IMG/VR virus record: IMGVR_UViG_3300009506_000001
Coordinates: 62,001 to 126,000 of that record
Length of the DNA stretch: 64,000 bases
Source: a virus
Direction: 5' to 3' (one strand)
The first letter of the stretch is position 1, and each line of letters starts with the position of its first letter. The notes under the pieces are model-generated. The model saw only the letters and a list, made by a program, of their open reading frames with translations. It did not search any database and had not been told where the DNA came from. This document shows, in pieces, positions 52,426-60,355 of this stretch. Both the position numbers and the translations under genes were made by a program.

Positions 52426-52605
52426 ATGGATGACCTTTGTAAAGCACTGGCACTAATAACAGGAGGGTTCTTTTCTGTTACCCTTATTGCTCTTGGTGTT
52501 CAGATCTGGAAGATTCCCAACCATGTTTGGGAGAAGGCTCGTCAGGAGCTACTGGAACGACGCAAGATTGCTCGTGATATTGTGCAATTTTTTGAAAACA
52601 AGTAG
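52426..52605 (+). CDS. Small membrane protein (59 aa)
   Basis: The product begins MDDLCKALALITGGFFSVTL and has one hydrophobic segment (residues about 7-27), followed by a basic amphipathic helix (EKARQELLERRKIARDIVQ). No family was recognised. It is the first gene of a unit of five and has no Shine-Dalgarno, consistent with a leaderless start. Confidence 0.55.
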   Translation: MDDLCKALALITGGFFSVTLIALGVQIWKIPNHVWEKARQELLERRKIARDIVQFFENK

Positions 52606-52616
52606 TAAATACTTGT

Positions 52617-52853
52617 ATGCACCTTCAGGAAATCATAAATTACGAGAAGCCTTATGCTTTAATGATTGATGGTAAACTAAAAAAGACGTTTGCCGCACAA
52701 TCACAGGCTATTGACGCTGCTCCAAAGGACGGTTCATGGAAGATCGTCGACACAGTTAGGAATACTGTGGTTGCTACTGCACGAAACATGGAGTATTCCC
52801 CTGAAGACGTGCTAAAGGATCTGCAAACTCGTGCAGCCACGGCGGGGGATTAA
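52617..52853 (+). CDS. Hypothetical protein (78 aa)
   Basis: It starts MHLQEIINYEKPYALMIDG. A short sheet region (KPYALMIDGKLKKTFAA) precedes a C-terminal helix. The N-terminal MxLxEII pattern is shared with three other proteins in the window. An AGTAAATA octamer 5 bases before the ATG may act as a late promoter. No family was recognised. Confidence 0.5.
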   Translation: MHLQEIINYEKPYALMIDGKLKKTFAAQSQAIDAAPKDGSWKIVDTVRNTVVATARNMEYSPEDVLKDLQTRAATAGD

Positions 52854-53414
52854 ATGAAGCTTTCTGACATAATCAATGCCGAACTAAGTCTCTACAATTC
52901 CCTTGGTAAAAAAGGCGGCACAGCTCTGCCTTATCACGGGAAAGAGACCACTATTGATGGCATCACAGTGTGGCAACGCAAGAACCTGAAAGAGTCACTG
53001 AAACCAGGTGATTCCGTCACAGCAAGCAGTCCAGGCAAGAAAACGAAGAAAGTAATGGTTCGTAAAGTGGGCAACAGTTCGATCGAGACGATCGATGATG
53101 AAGGCAACCATAAACTATACAACAAGCAAGGTAAGTTGAAAGTTGGTGCCATTCACTACAAGAACATGCACACTGGTATACGATCTGAGGGTACTTCTGG
53201 TGTTGGCCCTGCTGGATTAGCGGGAGCAAACCAACACACCGGAACCGGTCCGTCTGAGTTGGAGTACGATCTTTCAAAGGTTGACGATGAGTTCAAGGGT
53301 AAGGATACTCGTGCAGACATAAAGAAATCAAAAGATAAACGTATAACCCTAAAACAATTTTTGGATAAGAGGACAGACCGTGAGACTGAACGAGTTACGG
53401 CCGGAGCAAGATAA
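52854..53414 (+). CDS. Hypothetical protein (186 aa)
   Basis: It begins MKLSDIINAELSL, the MxLxEII-like start. A small SH3-like beta stretch is visible (LKPGDSVTASSPGKKTKKVM, VRKVGNSSIETIDDEGNHKL). The middle is Gly/Thr-rich, and the C-terminus is a charged helix (TRADIKKSKDKRITLKQFL). It overlaps the deoxyribonucleotidase gene by 35 bases. The function is unknown. Confidence 0.55.
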   Translation: MKLSDIINAELSLYNSLGKKGGTALPYHGKETTIDGITVWQRKNLKESLKPGDSVTASSPGKKTKKVMVRKVGNSSIETIDDEGNHKLYNKQGKLKVGAIHYKNMHTGIRSEGTSGVGPAGLAGANQHTGTGPSELEYDLSKVDDEFKGKDTRADIKKSKDKRITLKQFLDKRTDRETERVTAGAR

Positions 53415-53919
53415 CGATCAACAATACAAAATTTTCGTAGACATGGATGGCGTGCTCGCTGATTTCGACAAAGGAGTCAGTGAGAAGATGGGAAAGAAGC
53501 TAGACCAACGACAGTACGATACAGATCCGAAGTATCGCAGCAAGATGTGGAGATGGGTCACAAATTACTCCAAAAGGGGTGGCAAACTTTGGTACGAATT
53601 GCCGCTAATGCCCGACGCCATGCAACTCTGGAACTATGTCAAAAAGTTCAACCCCCAAATCTTAACCGCTCAGGGTAACCCCGAATACGGCGCCGAACCG
53701 CAAAAACGCAAATGGATTGCGGAGAAAATTGGCTCGAACGTCCCTGTTTTAGTCACGCAGAAATCACGAGAGAAGGCTCAATACGCCGCTCCAAATCATA
53801 TCCTTATTGATGATCGGAAGAAGGCTATTGGACCGTGGAGAGAAGCAGGTGGTATCGGCATTTTGCATACCAGTGCTGCTGACACAATCAAGCAACTAAA
53901 GGAACTAGGAATCGAATGA
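53380..53919 (+). CDS. 5'(3')-deoxyribonucleotidase-like HAD phosphatase
   Basis: The HAD motifs are clear: FVDMDGVLADFDKG (motif I, near residues 19-32), ILTAQGNPEYG (motif II Thr), KSREKAQYAA with basic residues (motif III), and LIDDRKKAIGPWREAG (motif IV). The family dephosphorylates deoxynucleotides, here probably host dNMPs or modified dNMPs. A GTG start with AGAGGA upstream is used; no later ATG precedes motif I. The 15-residue extension MRLNELRPEQ resembles the MxLxEx starts of its neighbours. Confidence 0.8.
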   Translation: MRLNELRPEQDNDQQYKIFVDMDGVLADFDKGVSEKMGKKLDQRQYDTDPKYRSKMWRWVTNYSKRGGKLWYELPLMPDAMQLWNYVKKFNPQILTAQGNPEYGAEPQKRKWIAEKIGSNVPVLVTQKSREKAQYAAPNHILIDDRKKAIGPWREAGGIGILHTSAADTIKQLKELGIE

Positions 53920-54044
53920 TCTGTGACCAGTGTTACAAGACGATGAAATTTGTTTCGAACACAAAGAAATGGTTATGCCCTTGCTGCGGATTGACAGTTG
54001 CATCCGCACACAAGGACCCTAAACCAAAAGACCAAAAGGATTAA
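53916..54044 (+). CDS. Small zinc-ribbon protein (42 aa)
   Basis: The product begins MICDQCYKTMKF and has CPCCG after 17 residues, a four-Cys zinc ribbon, then a basic tail. It overlaps the upstream stop by ATGA. Its stop shares TTAA with the convergent gene. The length is short but coding is supported by coupling and motif. Confidence 0.6.
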   Translation: MICDQCYKTMKFVSNTKKWLCPCCGLTVASAHKDPKPKDQKD

Positions 54045-54307
54045 TACTCGTCGTCGAATATACGGCCGCTTGAGTGAGGGTGAGCCATGCCGCTCCATCC
54101 CTCTTCTTCCACCTGAGCCGCGGCCCATTCGGCCAGCGTAGCATACTCTTTCATCGCTACAGGATCATACACTCGACCCGACTTGGAGTCGGGGTCTTCG
54201 AAAAACTCAATGCCGTAAAGATCCTGCAACTCCCTTGCGGAGAGGTGCTGAATGTCGTGATCGATTGAATTGGCCTCGTGTGCCTGTACGTAATGCTGTC
54301 TACTCAT
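54041..54307 (-). CDS. Hypothetical protein (88 aa)
   Basis: A small soluble acidic protein with SARELQDLYGIEFFEDP and ATLAEWAAAQVEEEGWSGM. It is last in the long primase-topoisomerase operon. No family was recognised. Confidence 0.5.
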   Translation of the reverse strand: MSRQHYVQAHEANSIDHDIQHLSARELQDLYGIEFFEDPDSKSGRVYDPVAMKEYATLAEWAAAQVEEEGWSGMAHPHSSGRIFDDEY

Positions 54308-54311
54308 ATTG

Positions 54312-54680
54312 CTATACCTTTATTAAGAGCACTCCAAGTATGATAAGGTTTAGGGCAACCGAACCAAATAAGGCATATTTAAGAGTGTCTATGTTGCGAC
54401 GAAAACGGTTGATCGTGTTGTTCATGTTCTCGTCTGTGTTCGCTGCAAACTGCTGAAGAGCAGTGTACAGCTGATCAGTGTCTTCACGTGTCTCTTTCAG
54501 GTCACGTTCGACATCCTGTTTGTGAGTCGTGGATTGCTCAAGGATATAGTTGAGCGAATCCAGAATAACTTTCTGGCCTTCGTCCAAGTCCTCAACGGCA
54601 TTGTTCAGCTCGCCAATGATGAAGTCTTGTTGGCTCTGTAACAGCTTTTTTAATTCCGGGTCGTCACCAAAGTTTCTCAT
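54312..54680 (-). CDS. Coiled-coil protein with C-terminal membrane anchor (122 aa)
   Basis: A long helix (QDFIIGELNNAVEDLDEGQK, then TREDTDQLYTALQQFAANTD) is followed by a hydrophobic C-terminus (YALFGSVALNLIILGVLLIK). A tail-anchored membrane protein is likely. No family was recognised. It overlaps the upstream gene by ATGA. Confidence 0.55.
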   Translation of the reverse strand: MRNFGDDPELKKLLQSQQDFIIGELNNAVEDLDEGQKVILDSLNYILEQSTTHKQDVERDLKETREDTDQLYTALQQFAANTDENMNNTINRFRRNIDTLKYALFGSVALNLIILGVLLIKV

Positions 54681-54946
54681 TTGCCTTTACTCAAAAGTTT
54701 TTCAGTCGTGTCCCATTCGATGCAGGCCATGTGGTAGTCGTGCAGGGCATCGACACCAAATTTGTGTTGCGTAATGTGTTCGATAATACGATCACGTTTC
54801 GCATTCATGACCAAGGTGTGGGGAAGGTCTTCATTCAGAATCCGATACTTGCCTCTCAACGTTTTCGTGTCGAGCAAGGAAAGCTGGAACATGTAGTGAC
54901 CGATCTCACCAAATTTTTCGGCGTGGATCGAAGTTGATTCAGGCAT
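54677..54946 (-). CDS. Hypothetical protein (89 aa)
   Basis: An alpha-rich protein (KRDRIIEHITQHKFGVDAL, then HDYHMACIEWDTTEKLLSK) directly downstream of the topoisomerase medium subunit, with an 8-base overlap. No family was recognised. Confidence 0.5.
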   Translation of the reverse strand: MPESTSIHAEKFGEIGHYMFQLSLLDTKTLRGKYRILNEDLPHTLVMNAKRDRIIEHITQHKFGVDALHDYHMACIEWDTTEKLLSKGK

Positions 54947-56255
54947 AGTACCCTTTGTTGTATTTCCTCAAAATTTCTCGAAGTTCAGTAACGTATATCT
55001 TACTACGTTCGGCAGACTTTGACAACAACATTTTATAGTGCTTCATCAAGTCTTTAGCGTCAGCGAGCTTGGCCTCCGTCTTCATCTTCTCCTGTTCTGT
55101 GAACCGATAAACAGGGAGGTCAGCTATGTAATCGATGTGGACAATTCCAAACTCTTCGAGCAACGATTTCAGCTCAGCACGTGACTGGGTCTTTTTGGCC
55201 AACCCAGCAACGTTTTTCTGGATTGCCAAAAGTACGTCCAAGTACTTCTGAATGTCGATTTCGAGTAGTTTGGCAAGTCGTTCATACCGCTTCTTATACC
55301 ATGACAACCGCCAATCAGTGAAGTCCTGTACGACTTGTACATAGTCGGACGCAATAACACGCTCACCATCAAAGTCCAACAGGTTCATGTTTTCGTTTGC
55401 AGTGGCAGACAATTTTAACATGCTGAACACTTTATCTAGATTGGAGGTCAGCGCACCTCGTTTGAATTTGACAACGATGTCGTACTTGTCTTTAGAGTTG
55501 TCCTCGAAGTCAACGATAGAGCCCTTTTCTTCGAGCTTCATTAGGTGATCGACAAACTTCTCGTGGCTTGCACCATAAGGAAGCTGTGTGATACGAAGTG
55601 TCGTCGCATTGACTTGCTCAGCCTCACCAAAGAACTCCCACTTGTTCCCATCAACGTGCTCAACAATACTACTCGTTGGATAGAAAGCAGGAAACTTCTC
55701 TTGAAATTTCTTGCCTTGAAGGTGCTTGATCTGGTCTTCGATAATGTCTTCCAATGCACGTGGAAGAATATTGGAAGCAAAGCCGACGGCGATACCCTCA
55801 CTTGGGTTCAACAAAGCAACTGGAATAAGTGGCAAAAAGTGAACTGGTTCCTCAAGCGTTCCGTCATAGTTATCTTGCATCGGAACCAATTCAATATCGG
55901 CAAAGACAACGTCTTTTGTAAAATCTGATACCTTAACGGAGGTGTAACGAGAAGCACCATAAGCAGTTGGATTAAGCAGCGTGCCAAACGCTCCATCGCC
56001 ATGAAGCAATGGAATGTTGTTCCCATAAGGAGCAGCCAGAGTATTGATTGCACCCTCGGGCTGAGCGTGTGGATGAATCGGCATTGTTGCACCAGCGAGG
56101 GTAGCACTTTTATATTTCTTGCCGTCTCGTGCAATCCACAATACACGACGCTGTGCAGCCTTCAATCCATCGGCGATTGCTGGAATGGCTCGCATTTGCA
56201 ATACGTAGAGTGAATACTCTCTGCGCTGCTCATTTACATAACTACTGTTGCTCAT
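54939..56255 (-). CDS. 52: DNA topoisomerase II medium subunit, gp52-like
   Basis: The 438-residue form starting MSNSSYVNEQRREYSLYVLQ is used; it matches T4 gp52 length (442), and a longer frame upstream overlaps the zinc-ribbon gene. The GyrA/ParC pattern is clear: MRAIPAIADGLKAAQRRVLW, GATMPIHPHAQPEGAI, LHGDGAFGTLLNPTAYGASRYTS region with the catalytic Tyr, and LLNPSEGIAVGFASNILPR. It cleaves and religates DNA with gp39 to relieve fork-driven supercoiling. The C-terminal half is the helical gate. Confidence 0.9.
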   Translation of the reverse strand: MSNSSYVNEQRREYSLYVLQMRAIPAIADGLKAAQRRVLWIARDGKKYKSATLAGATMPIHPHAQPEGAINTLAAPYGNNIPLLHGDGAFGTLLNPTAYGASRYTSVKVSDFTKDVVFADIELVPMQDNYDGTLEEPVHFLPLIPVALLNPSEGIAVGFASNILPRALEDIIEDQIKHLQGKKFQEKFPAFYPTSSIVEHVDGNKWEFFGEAEQVNATTLRITQLPYGASHEKFVDHLMKLEEKGSIVDFEDNSKDKYDIVVKFKRGALTSNLDKVFSMLKLSATANENMNLLDFDGERVIASDYVQVVQDFTDWRLSWYKKRYERLAKLLEIDIQKYLDVLLAIQKNVAGLAKKTQSRAELKSLLEEFGIVHIDYIADLPVYRFTEQEKMKTEAKLADAKDLMKHYKMLLSKSAERSKIYVTELREILRKYNKGYYA

Positions 56256-56577
56256 CTTCTCTTTGCTTCCGCTTTTCTTCCCATCGATCTCGTTTTCGTT
56301 GAATCTGTGCAGCATTTCGGTCCATTTGCTCCGCCAGCGTGACTTCATGTCGACACGATCCACACAAACTGTATTCGCTAAGGACGGTGAAAGAGCCAAA
56401 TTTCGGTTCAAATGTGCGGTACGGTACTTCCACCTTACGTCGTTTTGAAATAAGTTTGCCACCAACGCACATGGGGCACAGCTGATCTGTACGCTCACGA
56501 TTTTTAGGTGCCTTTCTCGTCCTTGGCTTATTTTCTTTGAGTGGCTCGGGTCCTTTTTTTGGTTTGTCTAATAGCAT
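56242..56577 (-). CDS. Zinc-ribbon protein (111 aa)
   Basis: Two CxxC pairs (LCPMCVGGKL and LCGSCRHEV) flank a short beta segment (VEVPYRTFEPKFGSF), similar to the YgiT/MqsA-type ribbon. Basic tails lie on both sides. It overlaps the gp52 start by 14 bases. DNA or RNA binding is likely; the partner is unknown. Confidence 0.6.
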   Translation of the reverse strand: MLLDKPKKGPEPLKENKPRTRKAPKNRERTDQLCPMCVGGKLISKRRKVEVPYRTFEPKFGSFTVLSEYSLCGSCRHEVTLAEQMDRNAAQIQRKRDRWEEKRKQREDEQQ

Positions 56578-56578
56578 T

Positions 56579-56758
56579 TTACTTTCCTTTGTTATTCTCG
56601 TGCCAGATCAAACTGCACTGTGGGCTACAGTAAACGTGTTCGATCTTTTGCGTTTGTTGGTCCTTTTTATAATATTTAGGCACCATGTTCCGCATGTCAA
56701 AAAATGCACTTCCTGGTCCAAAAGTCTTCCCACATTGCTGGCACTTAAACGTCTGCAT
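56579..56758 (-). CDS. Small Cys-rich zinc-finger protein (59 aa)
   Basis: It begins MQTFKCQQCGKTF, with CQQC at residues 6-9 and a second pair CSPQC at about 44-48, forming a likely four-Cys zinc site. The ATG overlaps the upstream coding end, and the stop is one base from the next ATG. Short but well supported by coupling and motif. Confidence 0.65.
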   Translation of the reverse strand: MQTFKCQQCGKTFGPGSAFFDMRNMVPKYYKKDQQTQKIEHVYCSPQCSLIWHENNKGK

Positions 56759-57092
56759 CCTTTTCGGCCTTGGCTACCGCATCATCAAGTACTTCGCTCA
56801 TGCTTGCCCCACCGTTGTACCACGACATGAAATACTCAATGCGTCCGTCGGGATGTTTAGTGGCCTCAACGAATCCATATGGGTCAACCTCTTGATCTTG
56901 TATTTCGTAGATAGTGTCACCACGAATATACGCAGAACGGTAGCCTCTGTCCTGCAAAACCTCAACCCACGAATCATAGTCGTCCAGTTTATACCCAAGC
57001 AACCGACAAGCGTCCTGTGCTCGTTCTTCGAGCGTTGCACCTTTCAGCGACATCGGCACTAGTGTGCCTTTATGTGTTTCCATCTCACTCAT
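56745..57092 (-). CDS. Hypothetical protein (115 aa)
   Basis: The start MSEMETHKG overlaps the upstream stop by 8 bases, with AGAGG before it. It contains a helix-turn segment (LEERAQDACRLLGYKLDDYD), short strands (AYIRGDTIYEIQDQEVDPYG, FVEATKHPDGRIEYFMSWYN) and an acidic tail. No family was recognised. Confidence 0.55.
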   Translation of the reverse strand: MSEMETHKGTLVPMSLKGATLEERAQDACRLLGYKLDDYDSWVEVLQDRGYRSAYIRGDTIYEIQDQEVDPYGFVEATKHPDGRIEYFMSWYNGGASMSEVLDDAVAKAEKDADV

Positions 57093-57582
57093 TGTCTTTT
57101 GCCTCTTGGAAGCGTTCATCCTCTGGATCGTTTTCTCTTAACTCCATAAAGAGAATTGTTGCTTCTCGCTCAGTAAATTTGTAGTGAGCAAGCAGTTCAT
57201 AAGTCTCCCATGCGTCATATTCGTAACCACAGTCCGTCCAGTACTTTTCACCGAACGTCTTAGCCCCAAAAGTTAATCGATACACACCTGGCTGGCTTAC
57301 ATCCATTTCGGAGGTGTCTTGCAGGTTCAGGTGCCCAGTAACTTCGGTTGGTAGAATGTCTGACGGTGATACATTATCAACACACTCAGAAAAATAGAAG
57401 GCCGAATTCATATCACCAATCATGGTGAGATAGCTAGAATCCAAAATGTCTGGATCTTCCGGGTATCGTAGATCGACAATAAACTCGACAATGTAGTGCC
57501 ACTTGGTCTTGTTGGTAGCTGGGTTTTCCTCGGGCTCCATCTTGGATAGCCTCTTGAAGAGGTCACGTTCGGATTCACTCAT
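57085..57582 (-). CDS. Hypothetical protein (165 aa)
   Basis: It is acidic, with a central beta region (KWHYIVEFIVDLRYPEDPDI, VYRLTFGAKTFGEKYW) and a C-terminal helix. It lies between the metallophosphoesterase and the small zinc proteins in the replication operon. No family was recognised. Confidence 0.5.
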   Translation of the reverse strand: MSESERDLFKRLSKMEPEENPATNKTKWHYIVEFIVDLRYPEDPDILDSSYLTMIGDMNSAFYFSECVDNVSPSDILPTEVTGHLNLQDTSEMDVSQPGVYRLTFGAKTFGEKYWTDCGYEYDAWETYELLAHYKFTEREATILFMELRENDPEDERFQEAKDNE

Positions 57583-58255
57583 AATGATATAATCTCATCT
57601 TTGCATCTTGAATAAGTCGTTGAAGGTTAACGGGTCTGTAGTTGTGTAATTCGCAGCATACGTTAATATGCAGCGGATGTCCAGAGACAGCGTTGGGATA
57701 TGCGTGCAAGTGTCCGTGGATGTTCACCCAAGGATATGGGATGTTGTCCATTGGATAATGGGTCAACAACAATCCAACTTCGGGTGTCTCAATCGGGTAC
57801 ACGAGATGAATCTCATCAAAGTTCAGCTTCAGAGGTCTCTTTTTCCGATGGAAATCGTGGTTGCCAAGAATGAGAATCTTGTAACCATTGCATCGATCTA
57901 GTAGTTCGTTGATCTTGGTTTCACTTGCAAATCCAACATCGCCCACCCAAATGCTAATGTCATCGGGCTCAACGTACTCGTTGTGGCTAAGAATCAGCGT
58001 TTCGTTCATCTCCTCTACATTTAGAAAGGGGCGATCGCTAAAGTCAATGATATTCTTGTGGTAGAAGTGCAGGTCGCTCCAGACCCACACCTCTCTACCT
58101 GCTAACGAAACCTGATCCTCTTTCAGGTAAATGACACGATCAAGTGCCTCCCATTTCTGAGGATGTCGAACACGAGGACGAGGACCTCCACCGTAGTTCA
58201 CGATCTTGGTGAGGTCCTCGATGTACAACTGATGTAGGCAATCAATCTCGGACAT
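57575..58255 (-). CDS. Metallophosphoesterase
   Basis: The 226-residue protein has all the calcineurin-like motifs: WSDLHFYHKNII (D-x-H), IWVGDVGFAS (G-D), LILGNHDFHRK (G-N-H-D), LLLTHYPM (H) and NIHGHLHAY (G-H-x-H). It is a dimetal phosphodiesterase or phosphatase; the substrate is unknown. T4-like phages often encode such enzymes. The first 50 residues form an extra N-terminal segment. It is coupled to its neighbours by TAATG and an 8-base overlap. Confidence 0.85.
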   Translation of the reverse strand: MSEIDCLHQLYIEDLTKIVNYGGGPRPRVRHPQKWEALDRVIYLKEDQVSLAGREVWVWSDLHFYHKNIIDFSDRPFLNVEEMNETLILSHNEYVEPDDISIWVGDVGFASETKINELLDRCNGYKILILGNHDFHRKKRPLKLNFDEIHLVYPIETPEVGLLLTHYPMDNIPYPWVNIHGHLHAYPNAVSGHPLHINVCCELHNYRPVNLQRLIQDAKMRLYHYE

Positions 58256-58470
58256 TAGAATGGCCTTGGACGCTCCATTAACATTTGAGTGTTACCGGTA
58301 TTGGCAAGAGTTAGCTCGCCAATCAAAATGATCAACTCCGTAACCTGCTTTGGTGTCAAAAGGACATCTTCGTCTTCCTTTGCCGCTGCGATCATCCCAG
58401 ACAACAGCCGGGTCTTTGCCTGAATGTTGTTCAGTAATTCGAAGTGTCTCATAATATCATCGTTAATCAT
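58255..58470 (-). CDS. Small helical hypothetical protein (71 aa)
   Basis: The start MINDDIMRHFELL is chosen because AAAGGTGG lies upstream and it overlaps the gp39 stop by 8 bases. Two helices (LNNIQAKTRLLSGMIAAAKE and TPKQVTELIILIGELTLA) suggest a small bundle. No family was recognised. Confidence 0.5.
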   Translation of the reverse strand: MINDDIMRHFELLNNIQAKTRLLSGMIAAAKEDEDVLLTPKQVTELIILIGELTLANTGNTQMLMERPRPF

Positions 58471-60355
58471 CTTGTAACCACCTTTTCCGAACATCACTGT
58501 CCGGTCCGAATAGAAGTTTTAGCGTTGCTGCCATGTTACCATCATCTATAACTGGAACGAGAGTATCAGTCTTACCGGACAGAATCATCTCCCAGTCTTC
58601 CTTCACCATGCTACCAAGTCCTTTGTAGTAACGGACTTCGTAACCACGATACTTGCCCTTTTGTTTTTCATATTCTTTACGAGTGGCAAAATGAATTCGT
58701 TGTTTGCCTTTGACAAGGCACACGTTTGGAGCAACCAATCGGTACACGATTGGATCGTAATTTTTGTCGAACAGCTCAGGCCATTGATAGAATAGGTTGA
58801 CAAGCAGTGTAAAGATATCACCACCGTCAACGTCAGCGTCAGTTGCGATAACGATCTTGCCAAAACGTAGTTCACTACGCAATGCCTTCCTGCCAGGAAT
58901 GAGACCAATTGCAGCGAGTAAGTTCGTAATTTTGCCCATCTTTAGCAACTGTGCAGGAGTGCAACCATACACGTTGTTGATCTTACCAGTGAGAGGAAAC
59001 GAAGCAGTTGTCTTTGGATCTCGTGCCTCAGTGATCATGCTGGCAGCGGATAGACCTTCAGTAATGAGCAATTGTGTCAGAGCACGATTCTTGTGTGTTG
59101 CATCAGTGAGGCCCGCTACTTTCTTCTTGAGACCCTTTGAGTGTTCTTTGATTGCTTTGGCGTTCGCTTTTGAGTGGTGACGAATCATTGCACGTTCGAG
59201 CACTTGTTCAAGCCATCCCTTTTGCTGTCGGGAGAAAGAACGCCAAGCGTCTTCGACCATCTTTTGCATATCAGTGCGAAGGTTTGGGCCAGTTAGGCGA
59301 GTTTTGCTCTGTGCATCATATTCGGGATTAGCAATACGAAGGTTGCCAAATACAAGCAGCCCTTCACGTACGTCATTCTTGGTTACCTCGGCCTTCTCCT
59401 TTTTGGCCTGAGGCTGTAGGTGTTTGATAGCCTTATCAATAAAGGCATTCATGAACTGAGTGTTACACAAGCCGCCATCAAACAGAAGCGAACTGTTCAC
59501 CCAAGTGAATACCTGTTCATCCACAGAAGAGTTTACACCAAATACAACATAGAACTCCATATCGCCTGCTTGAAACTTGTAGTACGAGCCTTCACCAAGT
59601 ACGTTGTTCTTGATGATCTTCTTGACCATTTCTTCCATGCCTTTATTGTACTTGTACCTCTGTTTGTTGTATGAAACGCCTACGCCAGGATTGGTCATGG
59701 CAATTTCAACAGCACGATTCCGCATCAAGTTGTCAGGCAGAGTAATGTCACTGAATACTTCAGGGTCGAGGGTGAATGTGATTTCGGTACCAGTCTTTGC
59801 TGGTCCCTTGCGGATAGATGGCTTGCTGATCTTCGAAGCACCGTTACTGAACGACTGCTGATAACACTTGCCACTGCGGTTGATTTTAACATGGAAGTCA
59901 ACCGAACAGAAGTTTGTACAAGCTGAACCGACACCGTTCTGTCCAATGACACCAGCCTCTTTATCGTCAGAAAAGTTACGTCCTGAACGCAACGAGGCAA
60001 GTGCTACTTCTGGTGTGTACTTGCCTGTCTCGTGTTTATCAATTGGAATGCCACGGCCGTTATCGGCAATGAGATACTCACCAAGCAGCGGATTGGCTTC
60101 AATTGTGAGCTGCTTATTTTTGATATCAATGTGAGCAAACTCATCAACACTGTTGTCAAGGATCTCACCGATTGCTTTGTAGACGGCAGGGATGAAGGTT
60201 ACTTCTTCAACTCGAAACTGTCCATCCTCGAAAATGGGAATCTGATAAGGGGTGGGGTGCATGTTCCCCAAGTATATCTGAGTACGAAGTCGCACGTGCT
60301 CCTGATCGCTCAGAACCTGAATGTCTTTTCCTGTATATTCTTTTTTTCGTGCCAT
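58463..60355 (-). CDS. 39: DNA topoisomerase II large subunit, gp39-like
   Basis: The 630-residue protein has the GHKL ATPase (AIGEILDNSVDEFAH; DNGRGIPIDKHETG; GVIGQNGVGSACTNF), a transducer, and the TOPRIM domain (LITEGLSAASMITEARDP with its Glu; VIATDADVDGGDIFTLL with Asp-x-Asp). In T4 the TOPRIM part is split into gp60; here it is one gene, as in most relatives. With gp52 it forms the phage topoisomerase. It overlaps the primase stop by TAATG. Confidence 0.93.
   Translation of the reverse strand: MARKKEYTGKDIQVLSDQEHVRLRTQIYLGNMHPTPYQIPIFEDGQFRVEEVTFIPAVYKAIGEILDNSVDEFAHIDIKNKQLTIEANPLLGEYLIADNGRGIPIDKHETGKYTPEVALASLRSGRNFSDDKEAGVIGQNGVGSACTNFCSVDFHVKINRSGKCYQQSFSNGASKISKPSIRKGPAKTGTEITFTLDPEVFSDITLPDNLMRNRAVEIAMTNPGVGVSYNKQRYKYNKGMEEMVKKIIKNNVLGEGSYYKFQAGDMEFYVVFGVNSSVDEQVFTWVNSSLLFDGGLCNTQFMNAFIDKAIKHLQPQAKKEKAEVTKNDVREGLLVFGNLRIANPEYDAQSKTRLTGPNLRTDMQKMVEDAWRSFSRQQKGWLEQVLERAMIRHHSKANAKAIKEHSKGLKKKVAGLTDATHKNRALTQLLITEGLSAASMITEARDPKTTASFPLTGKINNVYGCTPAQLLKMGKITNLLAAIGLIPGRKALRSELRFGKIVIATDADVDGGDIFTLLVNLFYQWPELFDKNYDPIVYRLVAPNVCLVKGKQRIHFATRKEYEKQKGKYRGYEVRYYKGLGSMVKEDWEMILSGKTDTLVPVIDDGNMAATLKLLFGPDSDVRKRWLQDD

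Noticed and set aside
56256-56498. Longer N-terminus for the gp52 gene
   Set aside because: The extra 81 residues overlap the zinc-ribbon gene in another frame and have no topoisomerase similarity; the shorter start matches T4 gp52 length.
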